A DNA stretch of 64,000 nt from Hofstenia miamia (lineage: Eukaryota; Xenacoelomorpha; Acoela). Shown one piece after another: positions 1-11,094 of this stretch (within the stretch, counting starts at the first letter, position 1; each line of letters begins with the position of its first letter). The notes under the pieces are model-generated. The model was not told the origin of the DNA and did not search any database. It worked only from the letters and a program-made list of their open reading frames with translations. Where the stretch lies: NCBI GenBank assembly GCA_004352715.1, contig SCFE01000022.1:2208880-2272879 (forward strand). The letters are read 5' to 3'. Made by a program: the position numbers and the translations under genes.

Positions 1-498
1 CATTGACCTTTCAGTATTCTTTGCAATCAATCAATGCTTTTGTAGAAAGAATCGTTTTACGTAGTTCTTTGCATTTTATCCAAATCTTGCACCCATGTTG
101 CCAAAATCTCAAATACCCATGGAATTACGTAGATCAGGAAAATGAGCTATTTAAGACATCAAAGTTGCTTTATGACTTTTAAACACTGTTTAGCCTTTAA
201 TCAATTGAATTTTAATTAAGATTTTGGCTTTGTATATCCTTTTTGATTGAATCTCCATCTTTCATTTGAACATAACTTTATAAACTTTTATTTAGTTAAC
301 CTAATTCCTTCGTGGATTGCTCACCAATCTGTTATCTAGTTATTTGCGGTTACTCCTTTAGTAAAATACAAGAATGCAAGTAATTTATTTTCAAACGTGA
401 ACTAAACTCATTCATTAGTTACTATAATCACGCTATAGTTAGCATTTATATTGAAAAATTAAGATTGAAGCAGTGCTGTTATTTTATATATATATATA
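1..498. other. AT-rich DNA, nothing recognised
   Basis: There is no convincing exon, repeat end or RNA gene here. The upstream exons of the Vav-type gene (CH domain, first half of DH) would be expected here or further left, but I could not find them. Confidence 0.4.
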
Positions 499-770
499 CT
501 AATACCTCCCTCTATGTATTTTTTCCACATAACCATATAAGCTGAATTTCCCACATAAATTCCTGAATTTTTGTAGGACATAGTCTTTTGGTAGTCACTA
601 CCTTCATGCAAAATATTTAAGGGATCGATGGATTTTTTAGGGAGTAATAGCCAAAAAGTTAATTTTCGTCCAAAATCCCAAACTCTCTCTATGTAGTATG
701 GAAAATTTTCCTCCCCTCCCTCTATGTAGCGGTTTTTGCAAAACCCATACTACGGAGGGGGAGGTATTAG
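499..770. mobile_element. MITE with CTAATACCTCCC terminal inverted repeats
   Basis: The left end reads CTAATACCTCCCTCTATGTA and the reverse complement of the right end reads CTAATACCTCCCCCTCCGTA. TA dinucleotides flank both ends, as expected for a Tc1/mariner-type target duplication. There is no coding capacity. A second block of the CCTCCCTCTATGTAG motif sits internally near 713-730. It lies upstream of the first visible Vav exon. Confidence 0.7.
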
Positions 771-1070
771 TATATACATATTTATATGCGCCTGAGTCTT
801 TAATTGTAGTGATATTAATGCAATAATGGGGAATAATAGTAAAAATTAGTAAAAAGTATAATCCATGCCTGGCAACAGAGCCATTGAAATTCCGTTACCA
901 TTTTTGAACCAATTAGTTTCTTAATTTTTAATGAAATTAATATTTCAAATATGCCCATATTTGGTGATAAGATAGTGTACTATCGCTAAAAGAATATAAC
1001 ATTTATAGAGGAACTGTATTTTATGATGTAAATGGTATATACTTGTAAAAGTGATGCTAACTTTTTGAAA

Positions 1071-1310
1071 TTTCGTTACCCACTAGTTTTATGTTTGTAG
1101 ACCATAGAAAAATGAATTTCTCAAAAAACAAATCTTTCTCGTTGATAGGTAGTAAAATGCAATTCACAGCGCCATCTTTTGAAATATTTTGGAATATTTG
1201 AAACTCAAATTTCGTCTAATGCATTGATTAACCTACTAAGGAGTCACACATGACACATTTCAATAAAAAATAAATTATATTTGAATGAGTAGCATCCATT
1301 TTAACAATGA
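1071..1310. repeat. 240-bp dispersed repeat, copy 1
   Basis: It is nearly identical to 5541-5780 in the same orientation, with only a handful of substitutions. No terminal inverted repeats were noticed. The copies lie upstream of the DH exon and inside the large PH intron of the same gene. Confidence 0.75.
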
Positions 1311-1403
1311 AAATGAAATTCCGTTACTTCTTGACCAGCCTCAATTGCAATTCAATTTATAAACATTTACATATTGTATTTGATGTTATTTGAATTTCTA
1401 TAG

Positions 1404-1781
1404 ATAGCTCAACACTTGGTCAGCAAACCACCTACAAAGGAATTGTTGTCGAAGGTTGCTCGAGAACTTGCTGGCGCAAAGAAAGTCTTTTCGATGGCGG
1501 AATTTTTATGCAGACCTTTTCAGAGATGTCTTCGAATTAAACTTTTGCTGTCTACTATTTATGAGAAACTGTTGAAGTCAGACGAGCCGCAGGACATGAA
1601 GGACGCTGCGAAGGCTTGCGCTGATCAATGGGGAGAAATTGGGTTACATATAAACCAATGTAAAAGCGATCGTGACTTGGAGACCGGGACCATCCCTCTG
1701 TTGGCGCATCGTTTTAGAATTGCGGAACTCGAGAGGACGCCGTTGCTCTACGGACGACATCTTAAGGATGAACTCATCGAA
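1404..1781 (+). CDS. Vav-type Rho GEF, exon encoding the C-terminal half of the DH domain
   Basis: First visible exon of a Vav-family guanine-nucleotide exchange factor, which activates Rho/Rac GTPases downstream of tyrosine kinases at the membrane. It opens after the acceptor TTTCTATAG, runs 126 codons in phase 0, and closes before the donor GTATGA. The peptide carries the DH signature FLCRPFQRCLRIKLLL (family pattern L-P-Q-R-K-Y-LLL), then a helix ending in HINQCKSDRD, matching the 'INEVKRD' end of Vav DH domains. It finishes GRHLKDELIE, equivalent to the conserved 'GRPKIDGELK' link into the PH domain. The CH domain and the first DH helices must lie upstream and are not visible. Domain order in the next five exons supports the call. 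Confidence 0.85.
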
Positions 1782-1865
1782 GTATGATTTAGCAAATTTA
1801 TTAGCATTTCGAAATTCCGATCCACCTGAAAATTTTAATACATTAACTCTTGGCGTCATCTAGTT

Positions 1866-2246
1866 CAGACTTGTCAACGAGCCCAGCTTCTAACGAGCCA
1901 ATCCGAGCCGAGCAGAGCCGAGACGAGCTTGAGCACAGTATTTGATATACAACGAGCCTATTTTAGGCAAAGCAAGTCTATAGTTCTGCTTGCAAATTTG
2001 ATTACGGAGATTTTTCTTATTTTTTGCATTCAGTATGCCTTTCCTATAATCTTATTTAAGAAATGTTTATTAAATAACAGGAAGAGCTATGTAAAAAATT
2101 CTTTGAGGACAATATTTTTAAATAAATACCGAGCTAAAACGAGCCTCATTCAAAGATTTTATGTGTCGAGCCGAGCCGAACTTACACAAAATTTAAACGA
2201 GCCGACCCTAGCCGAGCTTGGAAATGTCGGCTCGTTGACAAGTCTG
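1866..2246 (+). mobile_element. hAT-type MITE rich in GAGCC, copy 1 (in Vav intron)
   Basis: Begins CAGACTTGTCAACGAGCC and ends GGCTCGTTGACAAGTCTG, flanked by a perfect 8-bp duplication ATCTAGTT (1858-1865 and 2247-2254), diagnostic of hAT transposition. Subterminal arrays of GAGCC/GAGCCGA border an AT-rich centre. Non-coding. Five relatives lie between 29 and 38 kb. Confidence 0.9.
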
Positions 2247-2254
2247 ATCTAGTT

Positions 2255-3415
2255 CACCGGGATTTACTCGCACTAATTCAATGAAACTGTTACTGGGAAT
2301 AAACATTTTAGTGGATCTGTACGCATTTTGTATGATGGCCAAAATTTGTTCTTTGGTAATTAATGCTTGTATGCCTTCCAAAATAATATAGTTATCTCGA
2401 TTACTAATTAATGCTAGTTTTGGACAAATGCTAAATTGTGTAGATATGTTATGTGCCGGCATATAATTATTGGAATAGAATACTTAATAGGACTAGTGAT
2501 TATTTTGAAGTGACTATTACTGATCCAGTGGTACTACTGGTTATGTATGCGGAATTAGAATCCATAGAATCCTAAAAAAATTTAGGTATTCTTTTCAAAG
2601 AGAATCAACAACTGTGTTGAGCAGGCATACATTACTGTGATCAGAATTATTTCCAGAGAAGTTTGAGATTGTTTTCTTAAACCGTGTTGTTAATTTGCTA
2701 TCCCCAGAAATGGAGGCTGGTCTGGTTAAGCAATTTCTAGTCTTTGTCTATAATTGCTGTGCTTGTGAATATCAAAGGCAAAAAATGATTTTTTATGATG
2801 AGAATAAAATCGACAGTTCATAACATGCAATATCAATTAGTACAAATTCCACGTTCCATATCATCGCAAAGAACATTTTAATGTTTAAAATTTTATTCAC
2901 TAAATTGTTAACAATTATAATAGTAATAAAACAATAACATACTTGTATTTGCTTAGCTGGATATTATTTTTATAATTTATGCAATAATTAATGGTTTTGT
3001 ACTAAGCCTATGTCCTAAAACTGGTTTTATAAGATTGAAATAACTAGAGAATATACTATAAATATTTATTAATTAGTACCATTTAAGAAAAAAGCTCTAT
3101 AGGCGTTTTTGTTTATAAAAACCATGCTAAAGAGCAAGTCGTCATTTCATAATTCAGATGTATTTTCAAATATTTGGGTTTGAAAATATAAATTGTGTCA
3201 AGACTATACTGTGCTACAGTAAAACTTTAATAAAAGAAAATTTCATTTTTACTAATATTTTGTTAAAATCAATAATTCGGTGTTTTACTACCACAAGTAA
3301 GGCCTATGTACATGTTGTTGGGTGCTTTTTTGGCCTAGACGAACGAATTTTATTTCCTAGTCGACGCCTGAATTGTGATATAAGAGGCACTCGGGATTAA
3401 CTGATCTAATTTTAG
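2255..3415. other. Intronic AT-rich DNA, nothing recognised
   Basis: This is the remainder of the intron between the DH and PH exons. ORFs here (for example 3158-3400) look fortuitous and match nothing I recognise. Confidence 0.5.
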
Positions 3416-3619
3416 GTATCCATTGATTGCGGTTCTCGACGCATTAAGATGACCCGTCGGCATGTAGTTCTTTTCGAAAAGGCTCTTTTCCATTTCAAGG
3501 CTACTAGTTATTCCATCGACAGTGAAGACACGTCATTTACTGTTCACGCCCAGGATAGAATAATGCTTGCCACTTGCAAAATCACCAAAAAAGGCTCCGT
3601 TGAGCCCCAAAGCAACAAG
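3416..3619 (+). CDS. Vav-type Rho GEF, exon encoding the first half of the PH domain
   Basis: This 68-codon exon opens after TTTTAG in phase 0. The peptide KMTRRHVVLFEKALFHFK matches PH strands 'DRYLFLFDKVLLVCK' of Vav proteins. It ends ...EPQSNK before a weak donor (GTTATA). The next exon continues with GRKHS in the same frame, at the place where family members read NKKWS. A Harbinger-like MITE starts only 15 bp after the donor, so the poor donor context may have been altered by the insertion. PH domains bind phosphoinositides and regulate DH activity. Confidence 0.8.
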
Positions 3620-3634
3620 GTTATAGTTGTTTAA

Positions 3635-3966
3635 GGTCACGGTTAGACTAGTGATTGGTTCAAAAGTGATCTGTCACATTTTGATTGAATCGCATGTGTA
3701 ACTTCTCGAGATAATTAGCGATGTGACAATCACAAGCAAATCGAAGGCCACGGTTAGACTAGTGATTGGTTCAAAAGTGATCTGTCACATTTTGATTGAA
3801 TCGCATGTGTAACTTCTCGAGATAATTAGCGATGCGATGATCACAAGCAAATCGAACGCGCACAATTTCTTTGTAATCGTCACATCGCTAATTATCTCGG
3901 GTGGTTAGACATGCGATTCAATCAAAATGTGATAGATCACTTTTGAACCAATCACTAACCGTTGCC
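3635..3966. mobile_element. Harbinger-like MITE with internal tandem duplication
   Basis: The ends GGTCACGGTTAG and (reverse complement) GGCAACGGTTAG are near-identical inverted repeats, and the similarity continues for ~60 bp. TAA flanks both sides, the 3-bp target size of PIF/Harbinger elements. A 111-bp left segment is repeated in tandem (3635-3745, 3746-3856), so the element is left arm, left arm, right arm. Non-coding, 15 bp downstream of the PH exon. Confidence 0.75.
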
Positions 3967-5307
3967 TAAGTCATGATTCTTTTGACTTTCTCATACAAAA
4001 TTTTAGTTAATTTCAAGTTTTGCGATGATCAAGATATTAGTTAAAATTTTATGAAAGGGTTAGGCCCTTCAGAAACCTTCTGTCTGATGTCATGCACTTA
4101 GATTCAACATACTTCGTTTTCGTTCAAAAAACATGCATTTATCTGAACTAAAAAAATATTTTCAAAAATTTTCAAGAATGGTTTCCTTCTATGTCATACT
4201 AGATTTGCCCCTTGTTACACTGGGATAAATTAATTCAATAAACAGTGCACATTTTAAAGAATGAAGCTCAGGAAATTCACCAAAGTAATATTCATCAACG
4301 TTTTTGAAAATAGTTGCGTAGGCAATAGAATTGGCCATACAGTCACAGGAACGTCGTCGGTTTTTTAAGCGACCCTGTGTTTCGTAATAAGGGTCTCTAG
4401 GCTTAGTAAAAAAATGCAAAAGATATTTTTAAGTAAAAATTGTTTAGAACAAGTTTAAAAAAATTTTCACGCAATTTAGTTATATTGCGACCTGTCTACC
4501 AGCTAATGCAATGCACGAAAGCTAAATGCATCCAGGTAATTCGCCTCTAGTTGGTATTTATAGCAGTCACAAGCGCAAACAGATTTTTAGGGAAACTTTG
4601 ATGGCAGAAGGACATATATTTTTATTTTTGGTTGCATGCATGTCTAATTTCGCCTCAATCAATTCGCCTAAAAGCAGACTTGACAATTTCCCTATATTCC
4701 TATATTTTCCTATATTTTGAGGAACTGTCTCTATATTTAAGGCGTTAATAGTGGTCCTTAGATATTTTTGAAAACCTTGAAAATTCCTGGAATTTGAGAG
4801 AGCCGCTGAAATCCTTGAAATTTTCATAATGCGTCTTTAATTTTCAAAGAAACTATACTTGTTTACTTCATTTTGTTTTTATTATTTTGGGGTATTAAAG
4901 AATCTCTCACATTAATTAATTGACATGTTAAGTGTTGATTTTTTATAGCTCTGTACCTTAGAGTCTTGGCATTTATTAAGCCTTTGGTGTTAATATGTAG
5001 TTCTGTACCAGATATTCTATATTTGTTATACATTATCATCCGTTTAATATTTATGCGTACCCTAGTTGTATTTTTATAGGTTTGTATCTTTTGCCATTGC
5101 TGCTATCAGAAATACTGGGAAAACCAAATTCCCTTAACTTGCAATAGATTTTGCCACAGAAAACCTTAATATTAAAGCTCATTAACATAAACATATTGTT
5201 ATGTAACGCCTATGTTAAAAAAACATAAAGAAGCATGATGAAAACTAATGCTGTTAGTTTTCTAACTTCGTCTGAAGTCTTTACAGTCAGCAGAGGCAAC
5301 TGCTGCT

Positions 5308-5556
5308 TTGTTGGTCTATGTTGTATTCACAAGAGGACCTCTTTCTGTCAGTAAGCCTGCATCAAGGCCTATCGGCCAGCACTCTTCATTGAAGAGACGC
5401 AAGAGAATTTCATTAGAAATTAAAACGTTGCAAGCAAAGCAAGCTCACATTAACCCGAATGACTGTGATGAAAGCTGTAGAATCAATCAAGAAGCATGTG
5501 ATGTTATGCAAAAATTAAAGTGGCCTCATTTTTTCAGGAGTTTCATTACCGACTAG
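5308..5556 (+). pseudogene. Unidentified coding remnant in Vav intron, part 1
   Basis: An open frame of 82 residues with a basic patch (SSLKRRKRISLEIKTLQAKQ) and three Cys. Only the part before ~5541 is unique, because the tail lies in the dispersed 240-bp repeat. It may be the amino part of a degraded transposon protein together with 5925-6173. I do not recognise the family. Confidence 0.3.
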
Positions 5557-5780
5557 TTTTATGTTTGTAGATCATAGAAAAATGAATTTCTCAAAAAACA
5601 AATCTTTCTCGTTGATAGGTAATAAAATGCAATTCACAGCGCCATCTTTTGACATATTTTGGAATATTTGAAACTCAAATTTCGTCTAATGCATTGATTA
5701 ACCTACTAAGGAGTCACACATGACACATTTCAATAAAAAACAAATTATATTCGAATGAGTAGCATCCATTTTAACAATGA
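5541..5780. repeat. 240-bp dispersed repeat, copy 2
   Basis: Near-identical to 1071-1310, in direct orientation. It interrupts the space between two unidentified open frames (5308-5556 and 5925-6173) in the large Vav intron. Confidence 0.75.
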
Positions 5781-5924
5781 ATGTGGGCAGCAATGGCACT
5801 CTTATATTTATGTTGTGCTCATTGAGATTGTGTGAGTTGCTTCACTGTGAAATACACATTTATGTATTATACTTGTGCCATGACCCATTGCAGCACCTGA
5901 ATTTTGGTTTTGTGTTTGTTTTAG

Positions 5925-6173
5925 GGTCCTCAAGTTCTGTTCAGAGAATTCAAACATGAGAGGGATGAGAGGTTAGGGAACAAAGTTTCGATTGACATTG
6001 AGGATAAACATTTGAAGAAGGTTTTGGTTTGTGTTCAAATTGGTGAGCAATGTCAAGCGAGTGTAAATGACTTGGACAATGAAAAGAAGGAGTCATTGAG
6101 AATTACTTTTCGAAAAGCTCTAAGGAAACTAGTCAAGTACTACTGGGAGAAACTCTCAACAACACAGTCATAG
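5925..6173 (+). pseudogene. Unidentified coding remnant in Vav intron, part 2
   Basis: 83 codons open from a good-looking acceptor (GTTTGTTTTAG) to TAG. There is no ATG at the start, which suits an internal or last exon or a truncated mobile-element gene. The peptide is charged and helical (REFKHERDERLGNK, KKESLRITFRKALRKL). It is on the same strand as 5308-5556. No family recognised. Confidence 0.3.
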
Positions 6174-6619
6174 AGGCCTGCGAATTTTTTACATCTCAAA
6201 AGAAACATACACCGCGGTTCAAAACGTCAATCACATGCATAGCATCCTATTGAATTGACTTCCTTAAAGCTGAACAGCTGTCACACTTTGTCATAAACCA
6301 ACAATCATTAGAAGGAATGTGATTGCCTTTCTTCAATCTTCAAGACATTGAAGGCAAGATCAAATTTCCGGTTTTAAGCAAAGTTGTTTAATGTGTATTA
6401 ATAACGACATTCTGGAGAAAAGGTGACCCAAATTGGCACCACATTCAATAGTATAGCTATACGGCACGGAAAATATTTGCTTGTTCTATAAAATAATAAT
6501 CCGGTAAATGGGCCGATAACAAGAAAGTTTATTAAACATTTTGAAAAATCTGGACAGAGGAATAAGGAGTTTATTCTCCTTTTTAAGAGCAAACCGTTTT
6601 CCGACATTTACAAAGAATT

Positions 6620-7330
6620 TTCTCCAAGCCTATTTCCAAATTTGAAAATCTTGGGGCATAGGTAGGTCTATTGGGGAACTTACTTTAATGCAATGTTGAA
6701 AATTACTATTAAAGTTTATTGCTGTACTAGAGGTTGTTGAAAAGATTAACAAGTTTTCTTAGAACATTTCGAATTTTTGAAAAAGATTTCAATTCTCTCT
6801 ATACCTAGTTTGAGACCATGGAGGCAGCAAAGACTGTTTCTTCATATTTCAAACCCATTGAGGTATGCCGTGCGCAAAGTCAGAGGTTGCGGGGTCGAAG
6901 GTCTCCATGGGACAGCGCACGGATTTAGAGCGAAAAAGAAAGAGGAGATACTCCTTTATTATGTGGTGCTTTCAGATTGAGCACGGGTTTAATAGTTGTT
7001 GAGCTATAAGCGTTTAAATTTTTTTTATAGGATCATGCAAATTTTCAAAAATCCCTAGGGAGTTTAAGGTTAAAGACCGTGAAGAAGCGGATGGATTTGA
7101 CCCTAGCGTGTGTAGCACGTAAGAAGTGCTTCCGCGTAATCGATGCCAAATGTATGGAGCTGCAAGGCAAAGGAAAGAACTCGATAAGTTAATGAGTGAA
7201 GCCTCTGAAAAACTGAGCAACCTAGTTGCCACTCATCAAGTCGAACACAATTTACTGAATTAACTTTTCGCATTGAGAGTGCCAACAAAACAAAAGAAGC
7301 TCTTTTGAGGGATCCCCAACACTTGAACAA
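6620..7330. repeat. Dispersed repeat related to 22.1-22.85 kb and 9.0 kb
   Basis: Segments such as TGCGCAAAGTCAGAGGTTG, then a GAAAAAGAAAGAGGAGATACT-like stretch and GAGCTATAAGCGTTTA, reappear in the same order at 22680-22800. The piece at 8990-9090 is the reverse complement of 22540-22640 (GACCGCCTCATTATCTGAACAC). This is one degraded repeat family, type unknown. Confidence 0.55.
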
Positions 7331-7569
7331 AAACAACTAGTTTCTTTGTTTGTTTGTAAACAATTTGAAACAATTTTTTTGAGTTATTATTGAGTTTATA
7401 CCCTACAGTGTTTTTTATATTCCCCCTATAATTTCCTTATAAAAGTGTGTCTTAAGTCCTATATTCCTATATTATTTTTATAAAAAACTGTTGTCAAGTC
7501 TGCTAAAAAGAGTCTGAAATACACTTTTTAACTCTAACCCTAATGTGGTTTTTATCTCATTTATACCGA

Positions 7570-7570
<1 letters not shown>

Positions 7571-7647
<77 letters not shown>

Positions 7648-7673
7648 AGAGAGAGAGAGAGAAAGAGAGAGAA
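7571..7673. repeat. (AT)n and (GA)n microsatellite
   Basis: About 68 bp of uninterrupted AT repeats are followed by ~30 bp of GAGA-type repeats. It sits 35 bp before the acceptor of the PH/C1 exon. ORFs called here are simple-sequence artefacts. Confidence 0.95.
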
Positions 7674-7708
7674 AATTTCGATGAGTTTTCTAAGAATTCA
7701 TTATTTAG

Positions 7709-8035
7709 GGTCGAAAACACAGTATATCGCCATCAATCATTGATGTTGAGAATACCTCCCAAACTATCAGCATGTACTTCTACGTTGAATCACAAGCTCG
7801 TGCATGGCATGAACTACTCACAGGTGCAGTCAGTCGGTGTGGTGAAGACGATGCGTATAACAAGCACTTCTTTAAGTACCACAACTTCAAAGGCGTATTT
7901 CATAGGTGTATGATGTGCAAGGGGCTTCTGCGCGGGTATATTCTTCAAGGACATACATGCGTCAAGTGTGGAATTGTCGTGCATGCCCATTGCAGAAAGG
8001 ATGTTCCAATGTGCACAGGCAAAAACACTAATCAG
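7709..8035 (+). CDS. Vav-type Rho GEF, exon encoding the end of the PH domain and the C1 domain
   Basis: Opens after ATTTAG, 109 codons, phase 0, donor GTATTT. The first part ends the PH domain (MYFYVESQARAWHELLTGAV, the C-terminal amphipathic helix with W). It is followed by a C1 zinc finger: H-x(10-12)-C-x2-C, then C-x2-C, H-x2-C and a last C (HNFKGVFHRCMMCKGLLRG, then TCVKCG, HAHC, PMC). LLRGYILQGHTC mirrors the LLRGTFYQGYLC motif typical of Vav C1, which packs against DH-PH and does not bind diacylglycerol in known Vavs. The exon starts just after an (AT)n/(GA)n microsatellite. Confidence 0.88.
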
Positions 8036-8106
8036 GTATTTTATTATTTTTTCTAGTAACATTCATATTCTCTTCCCTGTAGTTTTGAGTGACGTGTTTT
8101 GTTTAG

Positions 8107-8277
8107 ACTCCTGACGCCCGTTTAACGAGGCTTAGTTCAAATTTTGGAATTCCTACTTCAAACTCTTTTTCGTCATCCCCAATCCACACTCGTAAGTTCG
8201 TCACAGAGTCTCCATCTCCTGAAGATGAACTTGGACTGCATCATTATCCTTGGTTTGTTGGTGTACAGAGCAAACAG
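8107..8277 (+). CDS. Vav-type Rho GEF, linker exon running into the SH2 domain
   Basis: 57 codons in phase 0 between acceptor GTTTAG and donor GTTTCA, following a 71-nt intron. The first ~45 residues are Ser/Thr/Pro-rich linker (TPDARLTRLSSNFG...). The last residues, HHYPWFVGVQSKQ, are the start of an SH2 domain (family: YPWFAG..). There is no room for the SH3 that precedes SH2 in vertebrate Vav proteins, so the order is C1-linker-SH2, as in the Drosophila orthologue. The exon was found by splicing logic because no long ORF in this frame starts with ATG. Confidence 0.8.
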
Positions 8278-9383
8278 GTTTCATTTTTTTCTTATTTACC
8301 ATAGAATTATAATTTTAAAGCTCGCGCCGCGACAATAGTTTGATCAATAAATGTCTGTCAAAATGTCTATTTTGTCAAGTGTGCATTTTTTACTATTCTT
8401 CTGTTTTTTTTAGCATTTTGAGGCTCGTCTGCCTAAATTGCTTTGGCCAACAGTTTTTTTAAAGTACTTAGGAAATTTTTCTATTGTATCCTTCTCGATC
8501 AAGTACCGAACATGATGCAGTGTGTTTGGGGTGATCAACGATTTCACGAGGTTTTATCTCGAGATGTAATATTCCGCAAGAATCCAAGCATCGGACAAAT
8601 ATTCCTGATTTTTCGAAACATCTCCAAATGCATGGATTGCAATGTGTGAATACATTGAACTTGTTGATTTGCAAAGGGAATTTAATTTTTTCATTTGAGC
8701 GTATTCAATTGATGAGATTTCAGACAACTTTAGGAATCTAGTTGTCATTCTGAATGTTTTTTTGCTAAGAATCATTTGAGCAACAGGTACTCTTCCAGGA
8801 ACTTCTGTAGTAAACGTCACAGCTAGCCAACTTTACATTGACTAAAAGGAGTGCATTAATAACAGAGAAGTAACCATTTAACCCTATTTTCTCAAGATAG
8901 ATGATTGTCTCTTCATTTTCTACTGCACAACAGACTCTGACTTTAGGCACTGCGCCCTGTGAGGGACTGGCGCAGGTTGTCCCTTCAAAAAACAAAATAT
9001 TTCAGGGTAGTTGTTCTTCCCAAGAACATTAGACCGCCTCATTATCTGAACACTAGGTATGGAAATAATTTGAATATTTTTACAATTTCTCATTGAAAAA
9101 AACTGATATTGACATTGAAAAATTAAAATCTTTTAAAAAACATTTAGAAATCTTCCTTAAACAAAAATATTATTTCTGGTAAATCATGGCTAGGATACAC
9201 ATTTTATAACAATGACTATACTATTACTCGGTATTAAAATATTACTATAGTAATTTATTTGTAGCCTGGAAGATTTGTTTGTGCAATTAATTGACGTTAT
9301 TCAGATAATTTATAGTTATTTAACTGTAAATATTTACCTTTTATCTAATCTTATCTTATCTTTTTGTTAAGATGAGTTTTTAG
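8278..9383. other. SH2 intron, contains a repeat fragment
   Basis: 1.1-kb intron splitting the SH2 domain. The 8990-9090 part is a copy of the repeat at 22.54-22.64 kb in opposite orientation. No independent gene seen. Confidence 0.6.
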
Positions 9384-9617
9384 GTAGCAGCTGCAAATAT
9401 AGACCGTTTAGCACCGGGATCATATTTGGTTAGAAAAAGTGACCGAAGTCCAGGATACGCCATCTGCCTGAACACAGGCGTTGGTAACCCTCGACATTTG
9501 AAAATCGCCAATACAGAAAACCCGCCGTCTTGGTATTTACATGCTAGCAAACAATTCACCTCTCTTCCAAATTTAATAGAGTATTTTAGTCAACACAATC
9601 TTAGTGAAATGTTTCAG
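9384..9617 (+). CDS. Vav-type Rho GEF, SH2 domain exon
   Basis: 78 codons, phase 0, acceptor TTTTTAG, donor GTAAAT. It carries the SH2 core GSYLVRKSD with the phosphotyrosine-binding Arg (FLVR motif with Y for F), then the HLKIA strand and the C-terminal FTSLPNLIEYFSQHNLSEMFQ, which mirrors 'F.sL.eLVeyYqqhsL.e.F' of Vav SH2 domains. SH2 recruits the exchange factor to phosphorylated receptors or adaptors. Confidence 0.88.
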
Positions 9618-9661
9618 GTAAATTTAAAGTGATTACTACTATAATTTCAATTGTTTTATAG

Positions 9662-9934
9662 GGTCAGTTAGATTGCAAACTAGAGCATAGCTTCCTCAGT
9701 GCTGTGCATCTTCTTCGCAATTCATTCGAACCAAAGCTGATTTTTGTAGCACTTGCAAAGTCCGACATCCCTGCTTCCGATACCTGTCCGATGGTCATTG
9801 AAAGAGGCCTTCTCGTGCTTGGTTTATCAGAACTACCAGATAGCATTTTTCGTGCTGATATGAAGCCTTCGTCAGGTGGTAAAACCATCACTGGCGAAAT
9901 TCCACTGTCTTTTTTACGATTTATCGCTTCTTAG
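9662..9934 (+). CDS. Vav-type Rho GEF, last exon with a degenerate C-terminal SH3-like domain
   Basis: After a 44-nt intron (9618-9661), 90 codons run in phase 0 to a TAG stop. The first ~25 residues finish the SH2 C-terminus. The rest has the position and outline of an SH3 domain: an initial strand (PKLIFVALAKSDIPAS), a hydrophobic middle and a final TGEIPLSFLRFI comparable to 'GWFPANYVE'. The tandem Trp pair and the acidic RT loop that grip proline motifs are missing, so canonical polyproline binding is doubtful. A possible poly(A) signal variant (ATTAAA) lies near 10000. Confidence 0.75.
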   Translation, partial: GQLDCKLEHSFLSAVHLLRNSFEPKLIFVALAKSDIPASDTCPMVIERGLLVLGLSELPDSIFRADMKPSSGGKTITGEIPLSFLRFIAS

Positions 9935-11094
9935 ACATTAATATTGTATTAATATTTTGTGAATTTTATATTAGAACAATAGTTGACGATGTGCAATCTT
10001 TATTAAAATCGAAGGAAATAATGCTCTTTCCTTCACACTCGTAGAAACTAACATATTTTCAGAAGAATTACAATCACGTTCAGAAACTAATGCACAAGTT
10101 AAAAACTCGAAAATAGACAGTCTTAACTTATCTATTGATCAAATGCTAACCCGTATCCGCTGAAAGCATTCAATTTACAAATAGTTGTAAAACTCGAATT
10201 AAGTAAAGTTGCCTGAAAGTATAAAAACAGGCGCTTCTAATTTAACCATGCAAACTAGTGCGGGATAAATAGACTTCAGATCAAATTGCCTTTGCTCTAC
10301 CTGATAGATTTCTTACCTTTAAAATGTAGACTAGAATGAATTCCGTCATAGTACGCTACAGTTGTTATTATTGATATGAACATTAAGAAAGCACTGTGAC
10401 AAAAATTTTTGATAGAGGAATATGGTTCATTATTGCCAAAAGCCCTCAACTCAATGTTACGCTTGCTAGCATCTGATAAGATATTTTTGTTCAGATAAAT
10501 ATTAACCATTAGAAACTGGTAATTTTTCTTAATCGCGCCAAAAAAATATACAAGCATGCCTAAAAATAATTACAATTAGAAAAAAATCTATACAATATGT
10601 CTACTAGGCTAGAGTTTCAACCGGGTCACAAAATTTGACCCGGTAACCCTGGACCCGGATAAGATTTGGCACGCTACAGTTGGAAAATAATTGACCCGTT
10701 TGTAAGCATTATAGGCCCATAATATATGATTTGAAAGGAAAAACTATCGAAATTTGTTTATGAAGTAGAACTTCTAGTATGTCCAAATCATAATTTGAAA
10801 ATATCAATCTCTGAAAGGTTCTATTATTCCAAAATTATTAAATTAAATAATTTAACCCCATTCCATTTCTGGCAAAAGTTTGGACTTAGATTTAAATCGA
10901 CCTTCGAAGACTTAACTTAATATTAACTAATTGCAACATAGGAACCTACAAATAACGAAAACAAATCCGAAATAATGTTGGTACACTATAGTGGCGCATC
11001 TTGAAAATATTGATAAGCTACTGAAATTTTTAAAATAAAAATATTTTCATGAACTAACACTTTGTGTGAAATACTTAGTTATTTCTCAGTTGAT
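9935..11094. other. Intergenic DNA downstream of the Vav-type gene
   Basis: Mostly unassigned. At 10610-10690 there is a GC-richer patch with repeated GACCCGG (AACCGGGTCA, GACCCGGTAA, GACCCGGATA) that resembles one end of an unclassified MITE. No second end was identified. Confidence 0.4.

Noticed and set aside
7478-7743. Two open frames full of YIYI residues
   Set aside because: They are translations of the (AT)n/(GA)n microsatellite.
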